Below are positions 35,415-43,051 of a stretch of 64,000 nt of DNA, in pieces (position 1 is the stretch's first letter; each line of letters opens with the position of its first letter). Both the position numbers and the translations under genes were made by a program. The notes under the pieces were generated by a model that saw nothing but the letters and a program-made list of their open reading frames with translations, ran no database searches and had not been told where the DNA came from. Source of the DNA: Paramagnetospirillum magneticum AMB-1 (lineage in GTDB: Bacteria; Pseudomonadota; Alphaproteobacteria; Rhodospirillales; Magnetospirillaceae). Location: NCBI RefSeq assembly GCF_000009985.1, contig NC_007626.1, forward strand, positions 2,473,943 to 2,537,942, in the 5' to 3' direction.

Positions 35415-35456
35415 TATGGGCTGCCGCCCATACCCGCTTGGGGCCGAGGGCCCCAA
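35415..35456. other. Double hairpin between hisI and cobW-like gene
   Basis: Two adjacent perfect hairpins in the 68-base spacer: TATGGGC, four bases, GCCCATA (35415-35432), and TTGGGGCC, three bases, GGCCCCAA (35438-35456). No T tract is present, so they may protect the upstream mRNA end or modulate cobW expression within the operon. Confidence 0.55.
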
Positions 35457-35466
35457 ACCCCATTCA

Positions 35467-35865
35467 TTACTTCTTGTAAAGCTCGTCGGGAGACACCTGC
35501 ACCTTCGCCACCTCGGTCAGGCCTTCGGGGCGGGCGGCGGTGTAGAAGCAGGTGCGGCGCCCGGTGTGGCAGGCGACGCCGTCCTGATCGACCTTCAACA
35601 AGATGGTGTCGCCGTCGCAATCGATCAGGAAGTCCTTGAGGCGCTGTTGCTGGCCCGAGGTCTCGCCCTTGCGCCACAACCCGCCGCGCGAGCGCGAGAA
35701 ATAGCAGACCCGGCCGGTCGCCAGGGTCTCGGCCACGGATTCGGCGTTCATCCAGGCCATCATCAGCACCTCGCCGGTATCGTGCTGCTGGGCGATGGCG
35801 GGCACCAGGCCGTCGGCGTTGAACTTGATCTTGGCGAGAACGGCGGCGCTGTCGATGGCGGACAT
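35467..35865 (-). CDS. hisI: Phosphoribosyl-AMP cyclohydrolase
   Basis: A 132-residue zinc enzyme of histidine synthesis that opens the purine ring of phosphoribosyl-AMP. The HisI pattern is complete: FNADGLVPAIAQQHDTGEVL, MMAWMNAESVAETLATGRVC, YFSRSRGGLWRKGETSG, the metal-binding LIDCDGDTILLKVDQDG with its aspartates, and the cysteines in VACHTGRRTCFY. The ATG is at 35865, 31 bp after znuA and 68 bp before the cobW-like gene on the same strand. Placement inside a zinc-uptake operon, away from other his genes, suggests a zinc-responsive copy. Confidence 0.92.
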   Translation of the reverse strand: MSAIDSAAVLAKIKFNADGLVPAIAQQHDTGEVLMMAWMNAESVAETLATGRVCYFSRSRGGLWRKGETSGQQQRLKDFLIDCDGDTILLKVDQDGVACHTGRRTCFYTAARPEGLTEVAKVQVSPDELYKK

Positions 35866-35896
35866 GATCGATACCTCTTGGGATGGGAGACCATCC

Positions 35897-36808
35897 TTAA
35901 CGGGCGGCAAGGCACTCGGCAAGGGCGCTGGCGAGTCCCCGCATCTGCTGCACATAGGAGTCCCGGCCGGCGGGCACAAGCAGACCTTCGGGGTCCAACT
36001 GGCCCAGCCTCGCCCCGGCGGCCTCGGCCAGCATGGCCGCGGTGGCGGAGGGGGCTCCGGGCTCACCGAACACGCAGGTGGCGCCGGCGGCCTTGAGGCG
36101 ATCGCGCAACTGGGCCATGCGCCTGGCGCCCGGCGGACGTTCGGGGTCCACGGTGATGGCCCCGGCGGCACTCAGGCCGTAACGGGCCTCGAAGTACTGG
36201 TGGGCGTCGTGAAAGACCACGTAGGGACGCTTGGCCACCGGGGCGAGGCGGGCCGACAGTTCGGCGTCCAACTCGGCGAGGCGGTGCTTGAGGGCCTCTG
36301 CGTTGGCGGCATAGCGCGCCGCATTGGCGGGGTCGAGGCTTCCCAGCCGCTCGGCCACGGCACCGGCCAGCAGGGCGGCGTTGCGCGGGTCCAGCCAGAC
36401 ATGGGGATCGGTCTCGTCTTGCCCGTGGTGATCGCGGTGGGCGCCATGCTCGTGGGCGTCCCAGGCGCCGCCTTCGCGGGTGTCCAGGCGGATCAGGCCG
36501 GGCAGCGACAGCATGGACAGGCCGTCCTTGCGCCGCGCCATGCCGCGCTCCAGCCAGGATTCCAACGGGGGGCCGACCCAGACCACCAGCTTGGCCTTTT
36601 CCGCGGCGCGGGCGTCCGAGGGCTTCATGGCATAGCCGTGGGGCGAGGCGCTGCCCGAGACGATCAAGCCCGGCTCGCCAATCCCCTCCATCACCGCCGC
36701 CACCAGGGAATGCAGCGGCTTGATGCTGACCAGCACGGCCGGAACCTCGGCATGGGCCGGGGCGGAAAGGCCGAACAGGACGAGGGCGGCGGCCAGGGTC
36801 TTCCGCAT
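35897..36808 (-). CDS. znuA: Zinc ABC transporter, periplasmic binding protein
   Basis: A 303-residue secreted zinc-binding protein of cluster A-I. Signal peptide MRKTLAAALVLFGLSAPAHA; then VSIKPLHSLVAAVMEGIG with a zinc-ligand histidine, SASPHGYAMKPSD with a second, a short His-rich loop (DAHEHGAHRDHHGQDETD), DPHVWLDPRNAALL, and VFHDAHQYFEARYGL with a third. The ATG at 36808 has a GGAG site; an upstream in-frame ATG at 36826 lacks one. It is first in the znuA-hisI-cobW transcript and diverges from zur across a palindromic operator. Confidence 0.93.
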   Translation of the reverse strand: MRKTLAAALVLFGLSAPAHAEVPAVLVSIKPLHSLVAAVMEGIGEPGLIVSGSASPHGYAMKPSDARAAEKAKLVVWVGPPLESWLERGMARRKDGLSMLSLPGLIRLDTREGGAWDAHEHGAHRDHHGQDETDPHVWLDPRNAALLAGAVAERLGSLDPANAARYAANAEALKHRLAELDAELSARLAPVAKRPYVVFHDAHQYFEARYGLSAAGAITVDPERPPGARRMAQLRDRLKAAGATCVFGEPGAPSATAAMLAEAAGARLGQLDPEGLLVPAGRDSYVQQMRGLASALAECLAAR

Positions 36809-36842
36809 GGGGGCGCTCCGTGTCATGATGGAAAAGATGGAA

Positions 36843-36857
36843 TGTTATAATATAACA
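36843..36857. promoter_or_regulatory. Zur box between znuA and zur
   Basis: TGTTATAATATAACA is a perfect 15-bp palindrome about the central A. It matches the TGTTATA-N-TATAACA form of alphaproteobacterial Zur operators. It lies 34 bases before the znuA start and 17 bases before the zur start, so one operator can control both directions. Confidence 0.88.
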
Positions 36858-36874
36858 AATCGACGGCGGCAAGG

Positions 36875-37357
36875 ATGAGCTTTCCGGTTCCTCAACATGA
36901 TCATGGCGCCTGCATTCGCGCCGCCCTGGCGGCCGCCGAGGAGGAATGCCGGCGGCGCGGCGCCCGGCTGACCGATATCCGCCGCCGGGTTCTTGAACTG
37001 GTTTGGGGCTCCCACCGGCCGGTGGGAGCCTACGCCCTGCTGGATACCATGGCCAAGGAGGGGTGGTCGGCGGCCCCGCCTACCGTCTACCGCGCCCTCG
37101 ACTTCCTCCAGGCCCATGGCCTGGTGCACCGGATCGCCCTGCTCAACGCCTTCATCGGCTGCGCCCATCCCGGCCATGTCCATGCCGGGCAATTCCTTCT
37201 GTGCGCCGAATGCGGCATGGCCGTGGAGCTGGAGGACGCGGAGGTGGACGGAGCCATCGGTCGCGCCGCCGGGCGCCTGGGCTTTTCCGTGTCGCGCCAG
37301 ACCATCGAGATCGAGGGGCTGTGCGCCCGCTGCCGCGAGGGGGGCGGGGCGTCATGA
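36875..37357 (+). CDS. zur: Zinc uptake regulator, Fur family
   Basis: A 160-residue DNA-binding repressor that in zinc-loaded form blocks zinc uptake genes. The N-terminal winged helix (TDIRRRVLELVWGSHRPVGA, YALLDTMAKEGWSAAPPTVY, RALDFLQAHGLVHRI) and C-terminal zinc sites (CAHPGHVHAGQFLLCAEC, and LCARC) fit Zur. ATG at 36875 follows an AAGGATG-type site. Its stop overlaps the znuC start (ATGA), so zur-znuC-znuB are one transcript. A palindromic operator upstream implies autoregulation. Confidence 0.93.
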   Translation: MSFPVPQHDHGACIRAALAAAEEECRRRGARLTDIRRRVLELVWGSHRPVGAYALLDTMAKEGWSAAPPTVYRALDFLQAHGLVHRIALLNAFIGCAHPGHVHAGQFLLCAECGMAVELEDAEVDGAIGRAAGRLGFSVSRQTIEIEGLCARCREGGGAS

Positions 37358-38142
37358 GCCTGCTCAACCTGTCCGGGGTGCGGCTTTCCCATGGCGGGCA
37401 TCTGGTGCTTGACAGGGTCGACCTGACCGTCGATGCCGGCCGCATCATCACCGTCGTCGGCCCCAATGGCGCGGGCAAGTCGTCTCTGCTCAAGGTGGCG
37501 CTGGGGCTTCTGCGCCCCGATGCCGGCACGGTGGAGCGCGGCGCCAAAGTGATCGGCTATGTGCCGCAACGCCTGGATATCGGGCGGTTGCTGCCGCTGT
37601 CGGTCCGGCGGTTTCTGGCCATGGCGGTGGCGGAGCGTCCGCCGGCCGGGCGGCTGGAAGAAACGCTGGACCTGGTCGGCGCCGGTCATGTGCTGGGGCG
37701 CCAGGTGGTCGATCTGTCCGGCGGCGAGATGCAGAGGGTGCTTTTGGCCCGCGCTCTCTTGCGCCGGCCCGACCTGCTGGTCCTGGACGAGCCGGTTGGC
37801 GGCGTCGACGTGGCGGGGCAGGCGGAGCTTTACGACCTCATCACCGGTCAGGCCCGCGAGCACGGCGTGGGGGTGCTGATGGTCTCGCACGATCTGCACG
37901 TGGTGATGGCCGCCACCGATCACGTGGTCTGTCTCAACCGTCATGTCTGCTGCGCCGGGCATCCGGAAACGGTCAGCCGCCATCCGGAATACCTGGCGCT
38001 GTTCGGTCCGCGCGTCGCCGCCAGTCTGGCCATCTATACCCATGCCCATGATCACGGGCATGGGGCCGACGGCTCGGTGCTGCCCCTGGCCGAGGGCGGA
38101 GGAGAGCCTCACACTCACGGACCGGGGTGCCGCCATGGATGA
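37354..38142 (+). CDS. znuC: Zinc ABC transporter, ATP-binding protein
   Basis: A 262-residue ATPase of the ZnuABC zinc importer. Walker A GPNGAGKSSLLKVALG, Q-loop GYVPQRLDIG, signature DLSGGEMQRVLLARAL, Walker B LLVLDEPVGGVD and H-loop MVSHDLHVVMA. A His-rich C-terminal tail (YTHAHDHGHGADGS, then EPHTHGPGCRHG) is common in alphaproteobacterial ZnuC and may bind zinc. It overlaps zur by four bases and znuB by eight. Confidence 0.93.
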   Translation: MSLLNLSGVRLSHGGHLVLDRVDLTVDAGRIITVVGPNGAGKSSLLKVALGLLRPDAGTVERGAKVIGYVPQRLDIGRLLPLSVRRFLAMAVAERPPAGRLEETLDLVGAGHVLGRQVVDLSGGEMQRVLLARALLRRPDLLVLDEPVGGVDVAGQAELYDLITGQAREHGVGVLMVSHDLHVVMAATDHVVCLNRHVCCAGHPETVSRHPEYLALFGPRVAASLAIYTHAHDHGHGADGSVLPLAEGGGEPHTHGPGCRHG

Positions 38143-38917
38143 CTTCCTGCTGCGTGCCCTGATGGCCGGCGCGGCGGTGGCCCTGGTGGCCGGGCCGCTG
38201 GGCTGCTTCATCGTCTGGCGCCGCATGGCCTATTTCGGCGATGCCTTGGCCCACTCAGCCCTGCTGGGCATCGTAGCGGGATTGCTGCTGGGCGTGGCGC
38301 CCCTGGTGGGGGTGGTGGCCTTGTGCGTCATCGCCGCGGTGATCCTGTCGCGGGCCGAGGCCGACCGGAGCGCCGGAGGGGACAGCCTGCTGGGCATCCT
38401 GGCCCATGGGTCGTTGGCCCTGGGGCTGGTTCTGCTCTCGCTCATGGATCGGGTGAGGGTCGATCTGATGGGGTGGCTGTTCGGCGACATCCTGGCGGTG
38501 ACCGCGTCCGACATGGCCTGGCTTTGGGGCGGCGGGGCGGTCGTCCTGGCCGTGCTGGGCTGGCAGTGGCGCAGCCTGATCGCCGCCGCCGTGGACGAGG
38601 ATCTGGCCGTGGTCGAAGGGCACAAGGTCGCTCGCTCCCGGATGCTGCTGATGCTGCTGGTGGCGTTGGGGGTTGCCGCCGCCATGAAGGTGGTGGGCGT
38701 CATGCTGGTGACCGCCATGCTGATCATTCCGGCGGCGGCGGCGCGGCGGCTGTCGCGCACCCCGGAGCGCATGGCCGTGCTGGCCGCCCTGGCCGGGTTG
38801 ATCGCCGTGGCGCTGGGTCTGGGCGGAAGCTGGGTGTGGGATATTCCGTCGGGTCCGAGCATCGTCACTGTGGCCACGGCGCTTTTCCTGTTGTCGCGTA
38901 CCATTTCCAGGCGATAA
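38135..38917 (+). CDS. znuB: Zinc ABC transporter, permease
   Basis: A 260-residue inner-membrane permease of the ABC-3 family with about eight hydrophobic segments. Recognisable segments are MAGAAVALVAGPLGCFIVWR, RMAYFGDALAHSALLGI with the conserved GD-AL-AHSAL, GWLFGDILAVTASDM, and KVVGVMLVTAMLIIPAA. The start ATG at 38135 lies eight bases inside znuC. It is the last gene of zur-znuC-znuB. An imperfect hairpin at about 38928-38960 follows. Confidence 0.92.
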   Translation: MDDFLLRALMAGAAVALVAGPLGCFIVWRRMAYFGDALAHSALLGIVAGLLLGVAPLVGVVALCVIAAVILSRAEADRSAGGDSLLGILAHGSLALGLVLLSLMDRVRVDLMGWLFGDILAVTASDMAWLWGGGAVVLAVLGWQWRSLIAAAVDEDLAVVEGHKVARSRMLLMLLVALGVAAAMKVVGVMLVTAMLIIPAAAARRLSRTPERMAVLAALAGLIAVALGLGGSWVWDIPSGPSIVTVATALFLLSRTISRR

Positions 38918-39023
38918 ACCGTCTTGATGGCCTTGCCGATTACCCAAGGCGGTGCCATCATCGGCTTTCCGTACCGGTATTGGGGGAGGCCACGCTCCAG
39001 AAGGGGCTAAAGGGCCTTGAGAG

Positions 39024-40196
39024 ATGAGCAATTCCAAGCGCAAAGATAAATTCGAATCCAAGGTCGCGGAGCTGCTGGCGATCACTTCGGGACTGAAGGT
39101 CCCGCAGATTTTGTTGCTGCGCCGGATGACCGCGTCCGATCCTGATACCCAGTCCTGGGCTAACGAGCGCGAATTGGGCGTGGTGTTCGACACCATTCTC
39201 GACCGTGCCATCGCCGCCATCGATGTGGAAGAGTTGGGCGCCGCCGCCGACCAGCATTTCGATGGCCTGTTGCCCCCGGGTCCCGACGACGCCCGCGACA
39301 AGGACCGCTGGCTGCTGTTCGATGTCACCAAGAAATACCTCGTCAACCGGTCCAAGGCGGCCGTTCAGGTCCCCGCCGCGCCCGAGCCGCCGCCGGCGGT
39401 GGTCGAGGAGGAGGAGGAGGCGCCCATCGCCTTCGACAATTTCCGGCAGATGTTTGACGAGACCCTGGCACGATACGCCCGCCGCGCCCTTCAGGTGCTT
39501 GTGGTCAATCCGGCCACCGCCGCCAGCATGCGGCCGCATATTCCGCTGCCGTTCATCATTTCGCCCGGTTTCGCCGGTTGTTACGAGACTCTTTTGCGCA
39601 AGTTCGTTTTGCCGGACATTCGCGCCACCAAGCGTATCAAGGAGTTGTCCGAAAGCCGGACCTGGGATGCCAGCGGTCCCAACCGGCTGATCGGCATCAT
39701 TCAGCAGGGCGGCCAGGGCAATCCCATCCTGGATACCTGGGATTCCCGCTGGGGCGCCTACAAGTCCGAAGGGGTGGGCGCCAAGCACGCCAAGGCCAAC
39801 GATCCCTGGGCCGTTTTTCATGACTGGGCCAAGGCCGGCGGCTTCCCGGCGCCGGATGAAGCCGATATTCCGCTGCTGCATTCGGTGATCCGATGGGAGC
39901 CGGAATCCCTGATCGAGGCCTGGCGAGAGGTGGCCCTGCTCTATCAGCAGGAGTTCCACCCCAAGGACCGCCACGATCAAGCCCGCGAAGGGGCATTCCG
40001 TGACGGCATCGTCCGTGTGATTCGCGAGCAGCCCAAGTTCGGCGGTGATCTGATTGCCATGAAGGCATTCTTCGAGATGCCCAAATGCGATCGCATGTTT
40101 CTTCGGAAACTGATGCAGACCGTGGGCGGAACGGAAACTGAGCGTCGCCGCGTGGCCCCCGGTCTGGTGCACTTCTACAATAATCTTCCGCTATAG
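39024..40196 (+). CDS. Uncharacterised 390-residue protein
   Basis: I do not recognise this protein. It is soluble, with no signal peptide or membrane helix. A conserved-looking N-terminal part (about 1-115) is joined by a proline- and glutamate-rich linker (VPAAPEPPPAVVEEEEEAP) to a larger C-terminal part with aromatic and histidine positions (ISPGFAGCYETLLRKFVLPD, HDWAKAGGFPAPDEADIP). The two-part layout with a flexible linker suggests a folded N-terminal adaptor and a separate C-terminal domain. It is preceded by a GAGAG site and followed by a CHASE kinase gene 71 bp downstream on the same strand, which could be functionally linked. Confidence 0.6.
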   Translation: MSNSKRKDKFESKVAELLAITSGLKVPQILLLRRMTASDPDTQSWANERELGVVFDTILDRAIAAIDVEELGAAADQHFDGLLPPGPDDARDKDRWLLFDVTKKYLVNRSKAAVQVPAAPEPPPAVVEEEEEAPIAFDNFRQMFDETLARYARRALQVLVVNPATAASMRPHIPLPFIISPGFAGCYETLLRKFVLPDIRATKRIKELSESRTWDASGPNRLIGIIQQGGQGNPILDTWDSRWGAYKSEGVGAKHAKANDPWAVFHDWAKAGGFPAPDEADIPLLHSVIRWEPESLIEAWREVALLYQQEFHPKDRHDQAREGAFRDGIVRVIREQPKFGGDLIAMKAFFEMPKCDRMFLRKLMQTVGGTETERRRVAPGLVHFYNNLPL

Positions 40197-40267
40197 AAGG
40201 GGGGACCCGGCAGTCCGGCCGGTAGCTGGCTTTAGCCAAGCTCCGAGCTTTGTGCTATAACTTAGGC

Positions 40268-42292
40268 ATGGGATTCGGGCGGGAGATGGGGACGATGGCC
40301 GGAGGTTTGGCGATCAGGGTGAAGTGGCAAAAGCTGTCGACGTGGCTGCCGCTGCTGGTTGCCGCCCTGATAACCGCCTGTTCCGGCCTGGTGTTGCTCA
40401 AGGTCTATGCCCTTCAAGCCGAACGCCGGCACGAGGCGGCTCGGGCGGAATTGCTGTCCCAGCTCAGCGTGCTGCGCGCCCGCTTGGAATACAACCTGAC
40501 CGCGCCTCTGCTCATCAGCCGTGGATTGGTGGCTCAGATCGTCTATCACGACGGCATGAGCGATGCCGATTTTCGGCGGGCCGCGTCCCTGGTGATCCGG
40601 GACTACGATTCCATTCGCAATCTGACCATGTCGCGCGGCACGGTAATCTCGTCCGTCTATCCCGAGGCGCCCAATCGGGCGGCTTTGGGGGTGGATTACC
40701 GCACCAAGCCCGACCAGTGGCCGACGGTGCAGCAGGCCATCACCAGCCGTAAGCCCGTGGTGGCCGGTCCGGTGAACCTGATCCAGGGCGGAGCCGCCCT
40801 GATTGGTCGGGTGCCAGTCTATTTGCCGGATCCTGCGGGTGGCGAGTCCAGGCTGTTCGGGCTGATCAGCGTGGTGATCGACATGCCCAAGGTCTTTTTG
40901 GCCTCGGGGCTTGATGCCAGATTGCTGCCCATGGAACTGGCCCTGCGGGGACGCGACGGGCTGGGCCGCTCGGGGGAGATGATTTGGGGCGATGAAGCGG
41001 TGTTCCTCCGTTCTCCCGTGGAGATGGAGGTCACGCTGCCCGACGGAACCTGGGCCATGGCTGCCATTCCAAAGGGCGGCTGGGCCGCCTCGGACGGCCA
41101 ATTGCGGGTGACCGCCGGGATGGGGGCCGTTCTGTTCCTTTTGACCGTCCTTGCGTCCTTCGGCTGGGCATTCCATGTCCGGCGGCAGCAACGGGCAGTG
41201 CGTCTCGTTGCAGAGAGCGAGGAACGCTACCGCGCGCTGATGGAAACCGCCCCCATGGCGGTGGTGGTTCACCGTGACGGCGTCATTCTGTTCGCCAATA
41301 CCCAGGCGACCCGCACGGTCAGGGCGCCGGCCGGCGAAACCTTGATCGGCCGCAAGGTCCTGGATTTTGTTTTTCCCGACGACCGCGCCGACGTGGCTGC
41401 GCGGATGGGGGCGGCGATGGCCGATCCCGAGACGGTGGTCGGCGGTCCGGTCCGCTACGTGGCCCGGGATGGCCGGGTCGTCGAGTGCGAGGTCATCACC
41501 ACCCGGGTTACACTTGATGGTGAGCCGGCGGTGCTTTCGGTGGTTCTCGACGTGTCTCAGCGGAATCAGGCCGAGCGGGAGCGGGAGCGTCTGCTGGAGA
41601 GCCTGCAACGATCCAATGAGGACCTGCAGCAATTCGCCTATATCGCCAGCCATGATCTTCAGGAGCCCCTACGCAATGTGGCCGGCTATGTGCAGTTGCT
41701 GGGGCGGCGCTATCGCGGCCGGTTGGATAAGGATGCCGATGACTTCATCGCCTTCGCCGTCCAGGGAACCAAGCGCATGCAGGAGATGATCGCGAATCTG
41801 CTGGATTACTCGCTGCTGCACCGCGAGGATGGCGAGCCCGCATGCGTCGACAGCCGCGGGCCGCTGGACGAAGCCTTGGCCGACCTCGGCGCGGCCATGG
41901 ACGAATCCGGCGCTGTTGTCGAGGTGGTCGGAGTCATGCCGGTGGTCTTGGCCCGGCGGGTGGAGCTAGCCCGGATATTTCTGAACCTGATCGGCAATGC
42001 CATCAAATACCGGCGCGCCGATACCGTTCCACGCATCCGTATCTTCGCCCGCCGCGACGGCCTGACCTGGGTTTTTTCCGTTGCTGACAATGGGATCGGC
42101 ATGGAGCCCGCTTATCTCGATCGCATCTTTACCCTGTTCCAGCGCCTGCACTCCCGTGAGACCTATGACGGAACCGGTATTGGCTTGGCTATCTGCCGCA
42201 AGCTGGTACAGCACAATGGCGGGCGAATCTGGGCGGAATCCGAGCCTGGGCAAGGTTCCACTTTCCATTTCAGCCTGCAGGCGGCCGATTAG
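40268..42292 (+). CDS. Membrane CHASE-PAS sensor histidine kinase
   Basis: A 674-residue kinase. Order: transmembrane helix at about 26-48; periplasmic CHASE-type domain at about 60-270 (YNLTAPLLISRGLVAQIVYH, SRGTVISSVYP, GVDYRTKPDQWPTVQQA); second helix at about 285-305; PAS at about 320-435; HisKA with IASHDLQEPLRNVAG at about 460; HATPase to the end (DNGIGMEP, YDGTGIGLAI). This is the phytochrome-like HisKA type. CHASE domains bind small extracellular ligands. Start choice is uncertain: a TTG at 40250 and ATGs at 40268, 40286 and 40295 are in frame; 40268 is listed, and the last has the best-spaced GGGAG. No partner regulator adjoins. Confidence 0.82.
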   Translation: MGFGREMGTMAGGLAIRVKWQKLSTWLPLLVAALITACSGLVLLKVYALQAERRHEAARAELLSQLSVLRARLEYNLTAPLLISRGLVAQIVYHDGMSDADFRRAASLVIRDYDSIRNLTMSRGTVISSVYPEAPNRAALGVDYRTKPDQWPTVQQAITSRKPVVAGPVNLIQGGAALIGRVPVYLPDPAGGESRLFGLISVVIDMPKVFLASGLDARLLPMELALRGRDGLGRSGEMIWGDEAVFLRSPVEMEVTLPDGTWAMAAIPKGGWAASDGQLRVTAGMGAVLFLLTVLASFGWAFHVRRQQRAVRLVAESEERYRALMETAPMAVVVHRDGVILFANTQATRTVRAPAGETLIGRKVLDFVFPDDRADVAARMGAAMADPETVVGGPVRYVARDGRVVECEVITTRVTLDGEPAVLSVVLDVSQRNQAERERERLLESLQRSNEDLQQFAYIASHDLQEPLRNVAGYVQLLGRRYRGRLDKDADDFIAFAVQGTKRMQEMIANLLDYSLLHREDGEPACVDSRGPLDEALADLGAAMDESGAVVEVVGVMPVVLARRVELARIFLNLIGNAIKYRRADTVPRIRIFARRDGLTWVFSVADNGIGMEPAYLDRIFTLFQRLHSRETYDGTGIGLAICRKLVQHNGGRIWAESEPGQGSTFHFSLQAAD

Positions 42293-42314
42293 ATTCACCG
42301 TGAGGCTTGGGGGG

Positions 42315-43040
42315 CTAGGACCGGGCCGGTGTCAGGCTAAATCCCGCCAGGGATTCGGTCCGCGACAAGGTGTCCAGCAATTCCAGGGGGGCCGGCTCGC
42401 GCTCCGCCGCCAATGACACTTGGTATTGAAACAGCCTTCCCCCGTCCTCCAACTGAAAACTCCAGTCACGGGCAACAAAGCCGTGGCGGGCCAGCATGGC
42501 GTGGATTTCCTCGGCGGGCGGCGTCTGCTTGTGCAGGTAGGTCAAGGTGAGGTGGAGGGCCGTCTGGTGGGGCAGGGCATGCTCGATCCGCCGGGCGGCC
42601 GTCATCACCACCATGGTGCACAGGGCGCCGAAAATGGCGGCACCATAGAAGCCGACCCCGATCAGCACGCCGATGGCGGCGGTCACCCAGATGGAGGCGG
42701 CGGTGGACAGGCCGCGGATGCTGAATCCCTCCTTCATGATGACGCCGGCTCCGAGAAAGCCGATGCCGGTCATGATTCCCTGAATGGTTCGGGTCGGGTC
42801 GGCGATGCCGGGCGTGTCAGAAAGACCGGCATACCACATGTGGGGATAGCCATTGACGACGGTCAGCGCTGTCGAGGCCATGCAGACTAGGGAATACGTG
42901 CGCAACCCTGCTGCCCGGCCATGATACGAACGCTCGTAGCCAATCATCAGGCCGGTGACCAGGGCTCCCAGCATGTGCAGCAGGATCAGTCCGTTGGTGA
43001 TCAGTTCTTTGCTGGACCAATAGGCAAGGAGCGTTTCCAT
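42315..43040 (-). CDS. MgtC/SapB family membrane protein
   Basis: A 241-residue inner-membrane protein. The MgtC core (about 15-145) shows GALVTGLMIGYERSYHGRAA, AGLRTYSLVCMASTALTVVN, IQGIMTGIGFLGAGVIMKEG and IRGLSTAASIWVTAAIGVLI. The C-terminal 90 residues form an ACT-like cytoplasmic domain. MgtC proteins help survival in low magnesium or acid and can influence ATP synthase; a direct magnesium transport role is not supported. It lies 12 bp downstream of the outer-membrane factor gene on the same strand. Confidence 0.88.
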   Translation of the reverse strand: METLLAYWSSKELITNGLILLHMLGALVTGLMIGYERSYHGRAAGLRTYSLVCMASTALTVVNGYPHMWYAGLSDTPGIADPTRTIQGIMTGIGFLGAGVIMKEGFSIRGLSTAASIWVTAAIGVLIGVGFYGAAIFGALCTMVVMTAARRIEHALPHQTALHLTLTYLHKQTPPAEEIHAMLARHGFVARDWSFQLEDGGRLFQYQVSLAAEREPAPLELLDTLSRTESLAGFSLTPARS

Positions 43041-43051
43041 CCTTCGCCGCC

